A stretch of 64,000 nucleotides of DNA from Methanolobus vulcani (GTDB lineage: Archaea > Halobacteriota > Methanosarcinia > Methanosarcinales > Methanosarcinaceae), in assembly GCF_006546655.1 (NCBI RefSeq), contig NZ_VIAQ01000017.1:62001-126000 (forward strand), read 5' to 3'. A program made the position numbers and the translations under genes. Positions within the stretch are counted from its first letter, which is position 1, and every line of letters begins with the position of its first letter. Shown here piece by piece: positions 39,881-48,157 of this stretch. The notes below the pieces were generated by a model, which was not told where the DNA came from, made no database searches, and saw nothing but the letters and a program-made list of their open reading frames with translations.

Positions 39881-40894
39881 ATGAAAAGAAGACACCTCTG
39901 GCATAAAACGCTTCTCAAATCAGTCATTGGAGCCTTTGCCATAATACTGGTGTACATATTACTTTTTATTGAGATTATGATATACGAGGGACAGACTGAG
40001 TATGTAAATATCTATGATGCAATTTACTGGGTCGTAACCACCCTGACAACAGAAGGATACGGAGATATTACAATGACTTCCCCAATAGGGAAGATGTATG
40101 CTGTTTTTGTCCAGCTGACAGGAATACCACTGGTATTTGGAATACTTTTCACCCTTGTAATTATTCCCTGGATGGAGAAAAAGATCCAGTCAAGTATTCC
40201 TTCCAAAGCTCCAAAGAAGCTTGCAGACCATATAATTCTCTGCGGATATAACAAGCTTATAGAGACACTTATCGAAGAGCTGAAGGAAAACGACATCCCA
40301 TATATTCTCGTAGAAGAGGAAGCAGAACTTGTGATGGAACTGCTTAAAAGAAATATTAATGCAATTTATGGCCTGGCAAGTGAGGAAGAAACACTTCGAA
40401 ATGCAAACATAAAAGAAGCCCGCTTCCTGATAGCAAACAGAAGCGATGAGATGAATGCGAATATCGTGCTTACAGCACGTAATATCAGTGAAGTGAACAT
40501 CATTGCAATCGTTGAGGACAGAGCCAACAAGAAATACCTGAAATATGCAGGAGCAACAAGTGTTGTTTCACCAAAGGAACTCTTTGGAAGGTTCATCGGA
40601 AGAAAGGCCGCTGATCCGTTTGTGAACAGGCTCACCGGTGCAACGGAATTCTTTGAAGGGGTCAGTATTGTGGAATTACCAATATACCCAAAAAGTCCGT
40701 TAATGGGTAAAACCATGAAAAATGCGGCCATAAGGGAAAAGACCGGTGCAAACGTTGTTGGTATGTGGAAGGGTGGAAGCCTGACATTTGTTATCAGACC
40801 CGATGACATCATCAAAGATAATTCAGTGCTCCTTGCAATAGGTTCCAATGAACAGTTATCGAAACTTACTAAATTGACTCAATCCGCGGAGTAA
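39881..40894 (+). CDS. Two-transmembrane potassium channel with RCK domain
   Basis: In this ~337-residue protein TM1 (VIGAFAIILVYILLFIEIM), a pore helix with filter TTEGYGD, and TM2 (GIPLVFGILFTLVIIPW) are followed by a TrkA-N domain (IILCGYNKLIETLIEEL) and a TrkA-C domain at the C-terminus. This is the MthK-like layout. The filter TEGYGD differs from the common TVGYGD. The nucleotide motif reads GYNKL, not GxGxxG, so NAD-type binding may be lost and the ligand may be a metal ion or a nucleotide. ATG 39881 is preferred because AGGGAA precedes it; ATG 39860 is possible. Confidence 0.87.
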   Translation: MKRRHLWHKTLLKSVIGAFAIILVYILLFIEIMIYEGQTEYVNIYDAIYWVVTTLTTEGYGDITMTSPIGKMYAVFVQLTGIPLVFGILFTLVIIPWMEKKIQSSIPSKAPKKLADHIILCGYNKLIETLIEELKENDIPYILVEEEAELVMELLKRNINAIYGLASEEETLRNANIKEARFLIANRSDEMNANIVLTARNISEVNIIAIVEDRANKKYLKYAGATSVVSPKELFGRFIGRKAADPFVNRLTGATEFFEGVSIVELPIYPKSPLMGKTMKNAAIREKTGANVVGMWKGGSLTFVIRPDDIIKDNSVLLAIGSNEQLSKLTKLTQSAE

Positions 40895-40898
40895 ATGT

Positions 40899-41588
40899 AT
40901 GGACGACTTAGAATACAAAGATCATATTGTTGTTCTCGGATGTGGAGACGTTGGTAGAAGGGTTGTGGAAACGCTAACTTATGCTAATATCAAATTTGTT
41001 GTTGTTGATTCACAAATAGTTAGTTTTGAAAATGCTGATTACGATTATGTTGTTGGAAATGCAACAGAAGAAGAAGTACTGATTCAAGCAGGAGTTCCTC
41101 AGGCATCAACGATTATAGTTACACTTAACGATGATACTCATGTAATGTTTGCAACACTCATATCAAGGGGACTTAATCCCGATTCAACGATAATTGCAAG
41201 GGCAAATTCATACAAGTCCATTGACAAGATATACAAGGCAGGTGCAAATTACGTTGCAGCCCTGCCAATCGTTGCCGGACAGATGCTTGCGAAAATGACC
41301 TCAAGATGCATTGATATCTCATGCAAGAAGATGGACGAGGATATCATGCTCTATGAAGGCGTGGATATTGAAAAACATACAATCAGACATTATGATGACC
41401 TTGCAAACAAGACTGTCGCAGATATTAGTCTCAGACATAAAGTTGGCTGTACTATTTTAGGAATTGAAAGAGACGGAAAGATCATCACGGACATACTTCC
41501 ATCCACAAAGATACTGAAAGGAGATATCATTGCAGTTGTAGGCGGAAAAGAAGAGATATCCCGTTTCAAGGAAAAGTATGTAAAATGA
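40899..41588 (+). CDS. RCK (TrkA-type) regulatory protein
   Basis: This 229-residue soluble protein has the TrkA-N Rossmann fold (HIVVLGCGDVGRRVVETL, GxGxxG intact), FATLISRGLNPDSTIIARANS, and a C-terminal TrkA-C domain (GCTILGIERDGKIITDILPSTKIL). It starts four bases after the channel gene stop and is probably its separate regulatory subunit, supplying the intact nucleotide site missing in the channel's own RCK domain. It could also serve a Trk/Ktr transporter, but none is near. Confidence 0.85.
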   Translation: MDDLEYKDHIVVLGCGDVGRRVVETLTYANIKFVVVDSQIVSFENADYDYVVGNATEEEVLIQAGVPQASTIIVTLNDDTHVMFATLISRGLNPDSTIIARANSYKSIDKIYKAGANYVAALPIVAGQMLAKMTSRCIDISCKKMDEDIMLYEGVDIEKHTIRHYDDLANKTVADISLRHKVGCTILGIERDGKIITDILPSTKILKGDIIAVVGGKEEISRFKEKYVK

Positions 41589-41619
41589 AATTGTAATCTC
41601 TATAAGGGATGGTTTGTAA

Positions 41620-42369
41620 ATGGAAACTATAGCCTTTGCCGTGATCGTCTTCTTTGCATCCACCCTGTTCTCAATGATAGGGCTTGGAGGTGCAATATTT
41701 TATGTTCCTTTCTTTTACTGGGTGACCGGAGACTTCATTTTTTCCATTACTATTGCACTGCTTCTGAATATAATAACTTCAGGATCAGCAGCAATTACCT
41801 ATATCCGAAAGAAGATGGTGGATTTCAAAATAGCCATCCCTTTCATTATTGCATCAATGACAGGAGCACAAATCGGAGCCTATTTCACACATATAGCACC
41901 TGTGGAATTACTGCTTGGAATGCTTACAATGCTTATGTTCATTGTAGGTGAAGAGATGATCTTTTCCAGGATACGATTCATGTATCAGGAGAAAGAGATC
42001 AAAGGACAGGAAAAATACATTTTTATCACTATGTTCGGATTTCTTGTAGGAGCTATTTCCGGAATGCTGGGAATAGGCGGAGGTACATTCATAGTTCCTT
42101 TGCTATTGATATTCGGATTCGGAATTAAAAGAGCGGTGGCAAGTTCCGGTTTTATTGTCCTTTTCACATCACTTTCAGCTTTTTCGGCGCATGCTGCTTC
42201 ATGGAACCCGGATATCTACCTTATCATTGCCATATCTGTTGCATCATTCCTTGGTGCACAGTTGGGTTCATACCTGATGCATAGCAAGATCAATGCCGAA
42301 ACACTACAAAAGATGTTTGGAGTTGTGCTCTGGTTAATGGCAATCAGAATGCTGACTGACTTTTTATGA
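41620..42369 (+). CDS. TSUP (TauE/SafE) family membrane transporter
   Basis: This 249-residue protein has eight or so hydrophobic segments and two related glycine-rich motifs typical of the family, FSMIGLGGAIFYVPFFYW near the N-terminus and GAISGMLGIGGGTFIVPLLL in the second half. TSUP proteins export or import sulfite, sulfonates or other small organic anions. The substrate is not evident. It starts 31 bases after the RCK gene, on the same strand. Confidence 0.85.
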   Translation: METIAFAVIVFFASTLFSMIGLGGAIFYVPFFYWVTGDFIFSITIALLLNIITSGSAAITYIRKKMVDFKIAIPFIIASMTGAQIGAYFTHIAPVELLLGMLTMLMFIVGEEMIFSRIRFMYQEKEIKGQEKYIFITMFGFLVGAISGMLGIGGGTFIVPLLLIFGFGIKRAVASSGFIVLFTSLSAFSAHAASWNPDIYLIIAISVASFLGAQLGSYLMHSKINAETLQKMFGVVLWLMAIRMLTDFL

Positions 42370-42386
42370 TGGAGAGATTGTTGGGT

Positions 42387-42677
42387 TTAGCTAATAAAAC
42401 GACCCTCAATAATATATAATTCCAGATCCGTCAACTCTTTTTCAGCATTTATATCTTTATCTGTTTTGTTTGTTAAAGAAATGATATGACTTCTTCCAAA
42501 AACAGTCCTTTTAACAAGGTTTGCATCTTCCAGTATACGTACATTTTTAGAAACGCATGCATTTGAAATGTTCAGCTCTTTAGATATTTCTGCTAAATGC
42601 ATGTCTTTAGTGGAAAGAACTTCTAAGATTTTCAATCTCACTTCATTATTAATTTTATTTAAATCCCTGGTAACCAT
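42387..42677 (-). CDS. Small ArsR-like winged-helix regulator
   Basis: The 96 residues fold as a single winged helix: NKINNEVRLKILEVLSTKDMHLAEISKELNISNACVSKNVRILEDANLVKR, with a wing in VFGRSHIISL. No metal-binding Cys pair is seen, so it is probably not a metal sensor of the classic ArsR type. It converges with the TSUP gene and its own promoter lies in the region upstream of 42677. The target is unknown. Confidence 0.75.
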   Translation of the reverse strand: MVTRDLNKINNEVRLKILEVLSTKDMHLAEISKELNISNACVSKNVRILEDANLVKRTVFGRSHIISLTNKTDKDINAEKELTDLELYIIEGRFIS

Positions 42678-43113
42678 AATAATGGCCCTCTAATAATAGT
42701 CCGCTATATCTTTAATCCAGTCTTTTGCCCGAAGATGAGATGCCTATCAGCATACCAATACGGCTGCATATGCATTGCCCATTATACCACACTGTAAAAT
42801 AGAGTACATGTCACAACCACTAACGAGTATAATCCAATAATAATTACATCACAATTAGTTCAATATACCTATAATTTATTTCACAATAATTATTTGTTTT
42901 TAAGATTAGAGACATAAATAAATCCAACATTTATTAATATTTCTATTTCAGGATGCTGCACTTGTTTTATTATAATATTACGAGTTATTTTTATGAGGAG
43001 TTAGAAGTTAAATGGGAGAACTTATCAAATGACAAAAATTAAACAATATACTTATGATTGCTATTTTAATAGAAACATTTAATACCGCCCGTAGCAATCA
43101 GTAGTTGCTTTGC
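42678..43113. other. AT-rich region upstream of tRNA-Arg
   Basis: No convincing gene is visible. There are only very short frames, such as a six-codon one after GAGGAG near 43011. TATA-like TATTTTAATAG near 43062 and CATTTAATA near 43076 may serve the tRNA. The extreme AT content and lack of coding might reflect old integration next to the tRNA gene, but no integrase or attachment repeat is seen. Confidence 0.45.
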
Positions 43114-43117
43114 GGGC
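43087..43117 (+). promoter_or_regulatory. Leader stem-loop overlapping the tRNA 5' end
   Basis: GCCCG (43087-43091) pairs with CGGGC (43113-43117), and AGCAA (43093-43097) with TTGCT (43105-43109), around a seven-base loop. The right arm includes the first four bases of the tRNA, so it would compete with the acceptor stem. Whether all of it is transcribed is unknown. Confidence 0.45.
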
Positions 43118-43209
43118 CTGTAGGGTAGCCAGGATATCCTGATGGGCTTCGATGTAACCATATGGTACGAAGATACCCATCGACTCGTGTTCGAATCGCG
43201 GCGGGCCCG
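43114..43209 (+). tRNA. tRNA-Arg (anticodon UCG) with a 22-nt bulge-helix-bulge intron
   Basis: The acceptor strands GGGCCTG (43114-43120) and CGGGCCC (43202-43208) pair, with discriminator G at 43209. The T arm is TCGTG-TTCGAAT-CGCGG, and the anticodon stem ATGGG pairs with CCCAT (43176-43180). The loop CTTCGA (43147-43152) is interrupted by an intron at 43153-43174. Removal gives a seven-base loop CTTCGAA with anticodon TCG at 43149-43151. The splice sites lie in a bulge-helix-bulge: central helix CTTC/GAAG, bulges GAT and ATA, and an inner stem GTA..CC/GGTAC. No CCA is encoded. The mature tRNA is 74 nt and reads CGA, possibly other CGN codons. Confidence 0.9.
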
Positions 43210-43230
43210 TTCTTTTGCTTATTATTTTTC
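43210..43230 (+). terminator. T-rich terminator after tRNA-Arg
   Basis: The stretch TTCTTTTGCTTATTATTTTT starts within one base of the tRNA end. It is the usual oligo-T form of archaeal terminators. Confidence 0.55.
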
Positions 43231-43386
43231 AAATTCTTTGTTTATTTGATGTTGAATCTGAGTTTTAACAATCTCTTAACAGCATAAATTCAAATGTGGA
43301 AAAAGCAACCTGTGCCTTTTTAACATAAATACTAACTGATACATAAAAAATATAATATCAAGTCCATAACGAGTTCAGCGTATATC

Positions 43387-43417
43387 TTTTTATATCATTA
43401 TGTTCGTCAGAACATAA
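43387..43417 (+). promoter_or_regulatory. Promoter and operator of the SBP/radical SAM operon
   Basis: A TATA-like TTTTTATATC (43387-43396) is followed directly by a perfect inverted repeat: TTATGTTC (43398-43405), spacer GTCA, GAACATAA (43410-43417). The repeat lies about where transcription should start, 35-54 bases before the first gene, so a repressor bound there would block the promoter. A metal- or ligand-sensing repressor is the obvious candidate, but none is encoded next to it. Confidence 0.55.
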
Positions 43418-43451
43418 CGATAAAAACATTTAATGTTTTACAGGTGTTGTC

Positions 43452-44537
43452 ATGAACGTAAAAAATGGTACATTACTTCTTATTTTTATGGTTCTGCTGG
43501 CTGTTACTACATGTGGATGTATGGAACAGACAACTGCAGAACAGGTACAGGATACTACAAATAACACGGTGGAAATCACGGATATGCTTGGAAGGAACCT
43601 GACAGTGCCCGAAGAGATTACGTCGGTTTACGCTACATCTCCTCCTTCTACGATTCTTGTTTACATGCTTGCACCTGAAAAAGTCGCAGGCTGGAATTTT
43701 GTAAACACTTTTAATCACACACTAATGAACGATGAATACCTCAATTTACCGGTTCTTGGAGGGTGGTTCGGCACACAAACAGGAAATTACGAGACAATTA
43801 TCAATATTCATCCTGACATCGTTATCGAAGGATTCACAACAGATGGCCAGATAGATGAAGCTATTGTACGCAGGCAGGAATCTTTTGGAAATATTCCGGT
43901 TGTAGCTGTTGATAACTCAATTATTTTTGTAGAAAAATCTGACCCAACAATTGAGTATGTGGGAGAACTCCTTGATTGCGAGGAACAGGCCGCTGACCTC
44001 ATTGAATTCAGAACCAATATCCTTGATGAAATAGACAGCAAGGTTTCCGATATTCCTGAAGATGAAAAGGTAACAGTCTACTATGCAGAAGGACCGACTG
44101 GCCTTAAAACCGATCCATCCGGCTCACAGCATTCACAGGTGATCGACATCTGTGGAGGAATAAATGTTGCAAACTGTTCCCTTACCCCCGGAAATGGTAT
44201 GACACCTGTCTCTATAGAACAGGTAATGGAATGGAACCCGGAGGTAATTCTCACATCAAATGCCAAGTTCTACAATACAGTTTACTCAGATCCACTCTGG
44301 GAAAACATCGATGCGGTACAGAACGAACGTGTTTACCTGTCACCACTGAACCCATATTGCTGGATAGACAGACCACAGGGACCACATCTCATCATCGGAA
44401 CTGCATGGACAGCTACAGTATTGTACCCTGATCTTTTTGATGACATGGATATGGAACAGACTACAAGTGATTTCTATTCACAATTCTTCCATTACGATCT
44501 CACAGACGAGGAGTTAGAATCACTACTGAATCCTTAA
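43452..44537 (+). CDS. ABC transporter substrate-binding lipoprotein, FepB/BtuF-like (copy 1)
   Basis: This 361-residue lipoprotein has signal to a lipobox ending at C23 (TTCGC), then a periplasmic-binding domain of the metal-chelate/cobalamin class (EITDMLGRNLTVPEEI, LAPEKVAGWN, NIHPDIVIEG, QVMEWNPEVIL, NERVYLSPLNPYCWIDRP). It would sit outside the membrane and deliver ligand to the FecCD-type permease encoded downstream. Copy 2 follows at once, with long identical blocks. The ligand is not known from sequence. GGTG precedes the ATG. Confidence 0.87.
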   Translation: MNVKNGTLLLIFMVLLAVTTCGCMEQTTAEQVQDTTNNTVEITDMLGRNLTVPEEITSVYATSPPSTILVYMLAPEKVAGWNFVNTFNHTLMNDEYLNLPVLGGWFGTQTGNYETIINIHPDIVIEGFTTDGQIDEAIVRRQESFGNIPVVAVDNSIIFVEKSDPTIEYVGELLDCEEQAADLIEFRTNILDEIDSKVSDIPEDEKVTVYYAEGPTGLKTDPSGSQHSQVIDICGGINVANCSLTPGNGMTPVSIEQVMEWNPEVILTSNAKFYNTVYSDPLWENIDAVQNERVYLSPLNPYCWIDRPQGPHLIIGTAWTATVLYPDLFDDMDMEQTTSDFYSQFFHYDLTDEELESLLNP

Positions 44538-44628
44538 CTGGATTCTGAAAACGATGATAAGCACAGGTATTCGCACGAACCTTCCTACCTGTGCTTTCTT
44601 AAAATACAAAACAAATGGTGGTGAAAAA

Positions 44629-45750
44629 ATGGATAAGAAACTCTATCCAGGTATTTCCTTATTACTAATTCTGATTCTAATTTTAGCAACTGCAATCAGT
44701 GGATGTACTGACCAGACACAACAATCCTTAGTCCAGCAAGAAGAAACTGTGGAAACAGTAGAAATAACCGACATGCTGGGCAGGAACCTGACAGTACCTT
44801 CTGAAATAGATAATCTTGTGACCTCAACAGGCCCCTATTCCATACTTGTTTACATGCTTGCACCTGAAAAACTTGCAGGCTGGAACACATTTACTCCTGT
44901 AGACCACATGCTTATGGACGAGAAGTATACATCCCTTCCCGTAGTTGGTTCATGGGGTGCTGCCCAGACAGCAAACTATGAAACTATCATCGGTCTAAAT
45001 CCAGAAATTGTTATGGAAGGGTACACTGTAAACAAGAAAGGACAGATCAGCGAACAGGTTACCGAAAGACAGGAGAAATTCGGGAGTATTCCTGTGGTTG
45101 CCATCAATGGTTCTATAATTGCCATAGGCGATGGAGACGATACTATCGAATATCTGGGTCAACTGCTTGATTGTGAAGAAAAGGCTGCTGCGTTCATCGA
45201 TTTCAGGTCATCTGTTCTCAATGACATAGAAAACAAAGTCGGCAATATACCGGATGATGAAAAGGTCCGTGTATATTATGCAGAGGGTTCTACCGGTCTT
45301 AAAACCGATCCTTCCGGTTCATTGCATTCTGAAGTAATCACTATATGTGGCGCTATTAATGTTGCAGACTGCCAGCTCACACCCGGAATGGGAATGACAC
45401 CAGTTTCCATCGAACAGGTTGCAGAGTGGAATCCTGAGGTCATACTGACAACAGATTCCGAGTTCTATAATTCTGTTTATTCCGATCCATTATGGACAAA
45501 TATTGATGCTGTGCAGAACAAACGTGTGTATCTTGCACCACGTAACCCATTCTGCTGGATAGACAGGCCATACGGTGTACACCGTGTGATAGGAGCTGCA
45601 TGGACTGCCAATGTACTCTATCCTGATCTGTTTTCAGACACTGAACTTGAAGAATTAACAACCGAATTCTATTCAGAATTCTTCCATTATGACCTCAGTG
45701 ATGAAGAACTGGACAATTTACTGCATCCTGAAACGGAGGCATCAGCATGA
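44629..45750 (+). CDS. ABC transporter substrate-binding lipoprotein, FepB/BtuF-like (copy 2)
   Basis: The 373 residues start at ATG 44629, which has GGTGGTG spaced before it; an earlier frame from 44554 lacks a signal peptide. The lipobox ends at C26 (AISGC). The domain matches copy 1 along its length (EITDMLGRNLTVPSEI, LAPEKLAGWN, VYYAEGSTGLKTDPSGS, QVAEWNPEVIL, RVYLAPRNPFCWIDRP), so the pair arose by tandem duplication. Two binding proteins with one permease may widen ligand choice. The stop overlaps the methyltransferase start by four bases. Confidence 0.87.
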   Translation: MDKKLYPGISLLLILILILATAISGCTDQTQQSLVQQEETVETVEITDMLGRNLTVPSEIDNLVTSTGPYSILVYMLAPEKLAGWNTFTPVDHMLMDEKYTSLPVVGSWGAAQTANYETIIGLNPEIVMEGYTVNKKGQISEQVTERQEKFGSIPVVAINGSIIAIGDGDDTIEYLGQLLDCEEKAAAFIDFRSSVLNDIENKVGNIPDDEKVRVYYAEGSTGLKTDPSGSLHSEVITICGAINVADCQLTPGMGMTPVSIEQVAEWNPEVILTTDSEFYNSVYSDPLWTNIDAVQNKRVYLAPRNPFCWIDRPYGVHRVIGAAWTANVLYPDLFSDTELEELTTEFYSEFFHYDLSDEELDNLLHPETEASA

Positions 45751-46364
45751 GTATGGATGATAAATCCGGAAACTTTCAGGATATCGCAGAGAATGTATTT
45801 GCCCCCATATATCCCATTATAGCTTCTGATATTGCAGATTCAAGTGGTATAAAGGAAGGTATATGCCTTGATCTTGGATGCGGAATCGCATCCCTTGGCA
45901 TTGCTTTTGCAGAACAGACGGAACTTAAGGTCTATGCTGTAGACATATCCGAGAAAATGTATGTGCTGTCAATTGAAAAAGCAGCCAGACACGGCGTTTC
46001 TGACAGGCTGGAACCTGTGCTTGCGGATGTACATAAGCTTCCATTTGATGATAACTTTGCAAACCTTGTTGTAAGCCGTGGCTCCGTATTCTTCTGGGAT
46101 GATCTGCCTGTTGCCTTTGGAGAAATTGCCAGAGTACTTGCTCCGGGAGGCGAGGCATGGATTGGTGGTGGTTTTGGTACCGCTGAGCTTCGCCAGCAGA
46201 TAGCAAAGACGATGGAAGAACGTGATCCTGGGTGGCAGGAAGGTTCTAAAGAAAGGCTCAGCCCTGAGAACAAGCAGGCAATGAAAAATGCCTGTGCCAG
46301 TACAGGACTGCAATTCAGAGTTGTGGATGATGACGCTGGTTTCTGGGTGGTTATGAACAAGTAA
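45747..46364 (+). CDS. Class I SAM-dependent methyltransferase
   Basis: In this 205-residue protein motif I reads LDLGCGIASLGIAFAEQ, followed by VYAVDISEKM, ADVHKLPFDDNFANLVVSRGSVFFW and RVLAPGGEAWIGGG, the usual layout of small-molecule methyltransferases such as UbiE/BchM-like enzymes. Placement between the substrate-binding proteins and the radical SAM gene suggests that its substrate is the transported ligand or a product of the radical SAM enzyme. No membrane segment. It starts with a four-base overlap with copy 2. Confidence 0.82.
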   Translation: MSMDDKSGNFQDIAENVFAPIYPIIASDIADSSGIKEGICLDLGCGIASLGIAFAEQTELKVYAVDISEKMYVLSIEKAARHGVSDRLEPVLADVHKLPFDDNFANLVVSRGSVFFWDDLPVAFGEIARVLAPGGEAWIGGGFGTAELRQQIAKTMEERDPGWQEGSKERLSPENKQAMKNACASTGLQFRVVDDDAGFWVVMNK

Positions 46365-46384
46365 AATGAAACGGAGGCAAAAAA

Positions 46385-48157
46385 ATGAAGTGCAAGATAT
46401 GTGAAATGGCTTGTGATATAAACGAGCATAGTACCGGCAGATGCAAAACCTACCAGCTTGACGGTGACAAAATAATCCAGGACCCTGATCTTGGATATCT
46501 GGGAGCGTTTCCTGTTTCAATTGAGACAATTCCTATGCTCCACTACTATCCTGCAGGAAAATTCCTTCAGGTATTCAGCACAGGTTGTAACTTCAAGTGT
46601 CCGGGATGTATTGCAAGACTTCTGGCTACAAGAAGGTCACTTGGATGGCCTACACTAAGTCCTGATCAGGTTATTGAAACCGCAGTAAAACTTGGATGCA
46701 TTGGAATAGTTTCCACACTTAACGACCCGGCAGCAAACTTTTTTATGTTCCGTGAACTGGCACTTAAAGCTAAGGAAAACGGTCTCCTTGTTGGATGTTC
46801 TTCTAACTGCTACTTTACGGAAGAAACTATTGAAGAACTTGCCCAATTTGTCAATTTTATGAATGTAGGAGTTAAGGGATATTCTGACGACACATACAGG
46901 AATTGTGGTGTCCTGTCCTCTAAACCTGTATTTCGAAATATAGAGAAACTATATAGGATGGGAGTTCACGTTGAGGTTTCAGTAGTCCACATAAAAGGAA
47001 AGGAAGAAGAGGTTATCCAGGTTGCCAGAACCCTTGCAAACATATCGACTTCCATTCCTTTGCAACTCATGAGATTCCTTCCATTCGGCGATGCACCAAT
47101 TACACATGAGCCTTCCATAGGTGCATCCGAAAGACTGTGCAACAGCCTTCATGACCACCTGGAACATGTATACCTCTTCAACTCACCCGGCACAGGACTT
47201 ATGGATACATTCTGTCCAGAATGTGGAGAAATAATTACACAAAGAGAGTTCTACGGACCCATGGGTTCCAGACTCCTGAAACCATGGAGCAATTATACAT
47301 GCGAATGTGGCCATGATATCCCAGTTACAGGCACTGGAGCCATTGAAAGTTTCAGCGAATCCGGATTTATGGGTGGATACAGGATAAGCCGTGCTTTTGG
47401 AATGGTTCATGCTGTCCTTACATGCCTCGGAATCCCCGAAGAAGAAAGGATGCTTGAGGTCTGGAAGGAAATTTACAGCTCAGAAGCACTCATGGATATT
47501 CATCACATGATACAGAATCCAACTTCATATCTGGAATATATCAGATTGATCGCTGACAAGGCAGGTGTGCAGGAAAAAGGAGAAGACCTTATTTCATTTA
47601 TCAGCAAGCGCATGGAACTGATTAAAAAGGTCGCCGCGGAAAACGATGGCGGAAGTGCATACTATTGCATGGGATCACCGCTCTTTGCACTGAATCCCGG
47701 AAGAATGGAAAACAATCTTGTTAATTTTGCCGGAGGACAGAGTATCAACAAATTGCTTCAGAAAGAAGGTAAGCCTGGTTTCAACATCGATCCGGGATTT
47801 ATCAACGATAATAACCCCAAAACGATATTCATCTCCGGTTTTCTTTCCCGTCCACTTTATGAGTTCTATGGTCTTTGCAAGTATTATGGAATTAAAGCGG
47901 ATGCAGTAAAGCAGCAGAGAATCTATGCAATTCACCCTTCATGGGATTTTGGCAGTCCCCGCTGGATACTCGGACTCCTTTATATCGCAGATAAACTGCA
48001 TCCGGGAAAACTTGGAATCGATATTGAGCAGGAAGTAAATACATTCTACAAGCGTTTCTACGGCATATATTACAGTGAAGCGAAGCCTAACAGGTCTTTC
48101 CACAGGCCATCCTCAGGAATCTGGCCCAGAGAGGTTACGGGGTGCACTCATGCCTGA
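46385..48157 (+). CDS. Radical SAM enzyme fused to a substrate-binding-protein-like C-terminal lobe
   Basis: The 590 residues open with a Cys-rich motif (C3, C6, C10, C20) like that of AmmeMemoRadiSam-type activators. The radical SAM cluster motif CNFKCPGC follows (C68, C72, C75) in a TIM-barrel-like region to ~300. Two CxxC/CxC sets at ~275-310 (FCPECGE, CECGHD) could hold zinc or an extra Fe-S cluster. From ~424 to 560 the sequence follows the C-terminal lobe of the neighbouring binding proteins: AYYCMGSPL, QQRIYAIHP, LLYIADKLHP and VNTFYKRFYG correspond to VYYAEG, NERVYLSP, AWTATVLYP and TSDFYSQFFH. No signal peptide, so this lobe should bind ligand in the cytoplasm. The reaction is unknown. 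Confidence 0.8.
   Translation: MKCKICEMACDINEHSTGRCKTYQLDGDKIIQDPDLGYLGAFPVSIETIPMLHYYPAGKFLQVFSTGCNFKCPGCIARLLATRRSLGWPTLSPDQVIETAVKLGCIGIVSTLNDPAANFFMFRELALKAKENGLLVGCSSNCYFTEETIEELAQFVNFMNVGVKGYSDDTYRNCGVLSSKPVFRNIEKLYRMGVHVEVSVVHIKGKEEEVIQVARTLANISTSIPLQLMRFLPFGDAPITHEPSIGASERLCNSLHDHLEHVYLFNSPGTGLMDTFCPECGEIITQREFYGPMGSRLLKPWSNYTCECGHDIPVTGTGAIESFSESGFMGGYRISRAFGMVHAVLTCLGIPEEERMLEVWKEIYSSEALMDIHHMIQNPTSYLEYIRLIADKAGVQEKGEDLISFISKRMELIKKVAAENDGGSAYYCMGSPLFALNPGRMENNLVNFAGGQSINKLLQKEGKPGFNIDPGFINDNNPKTIFISGFLSRPLYEFYGLCKYYGIKADAVKQQRIYAIHPSWDFGSPRWILGLLYIADKLHPGKLGIDIEQEVNTFYKRFYGIYYSEAKPNRSFHRPSSGIWPREVTGCTHA

Noticed and set aside
42678-43230. Integrated element at the tRNA-Arg gene
   Set aside because: The AT-rich flank is suggestive, but there is no integrase, no repeated tRNA 3' end and no cargo genes.
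45969-46529. 186-codon open frame on the minus strand
   Set aside because: It is antisense to the methyltransferase and radical SAM genes, rich in Cys and His by chance, and has no ribosome site.
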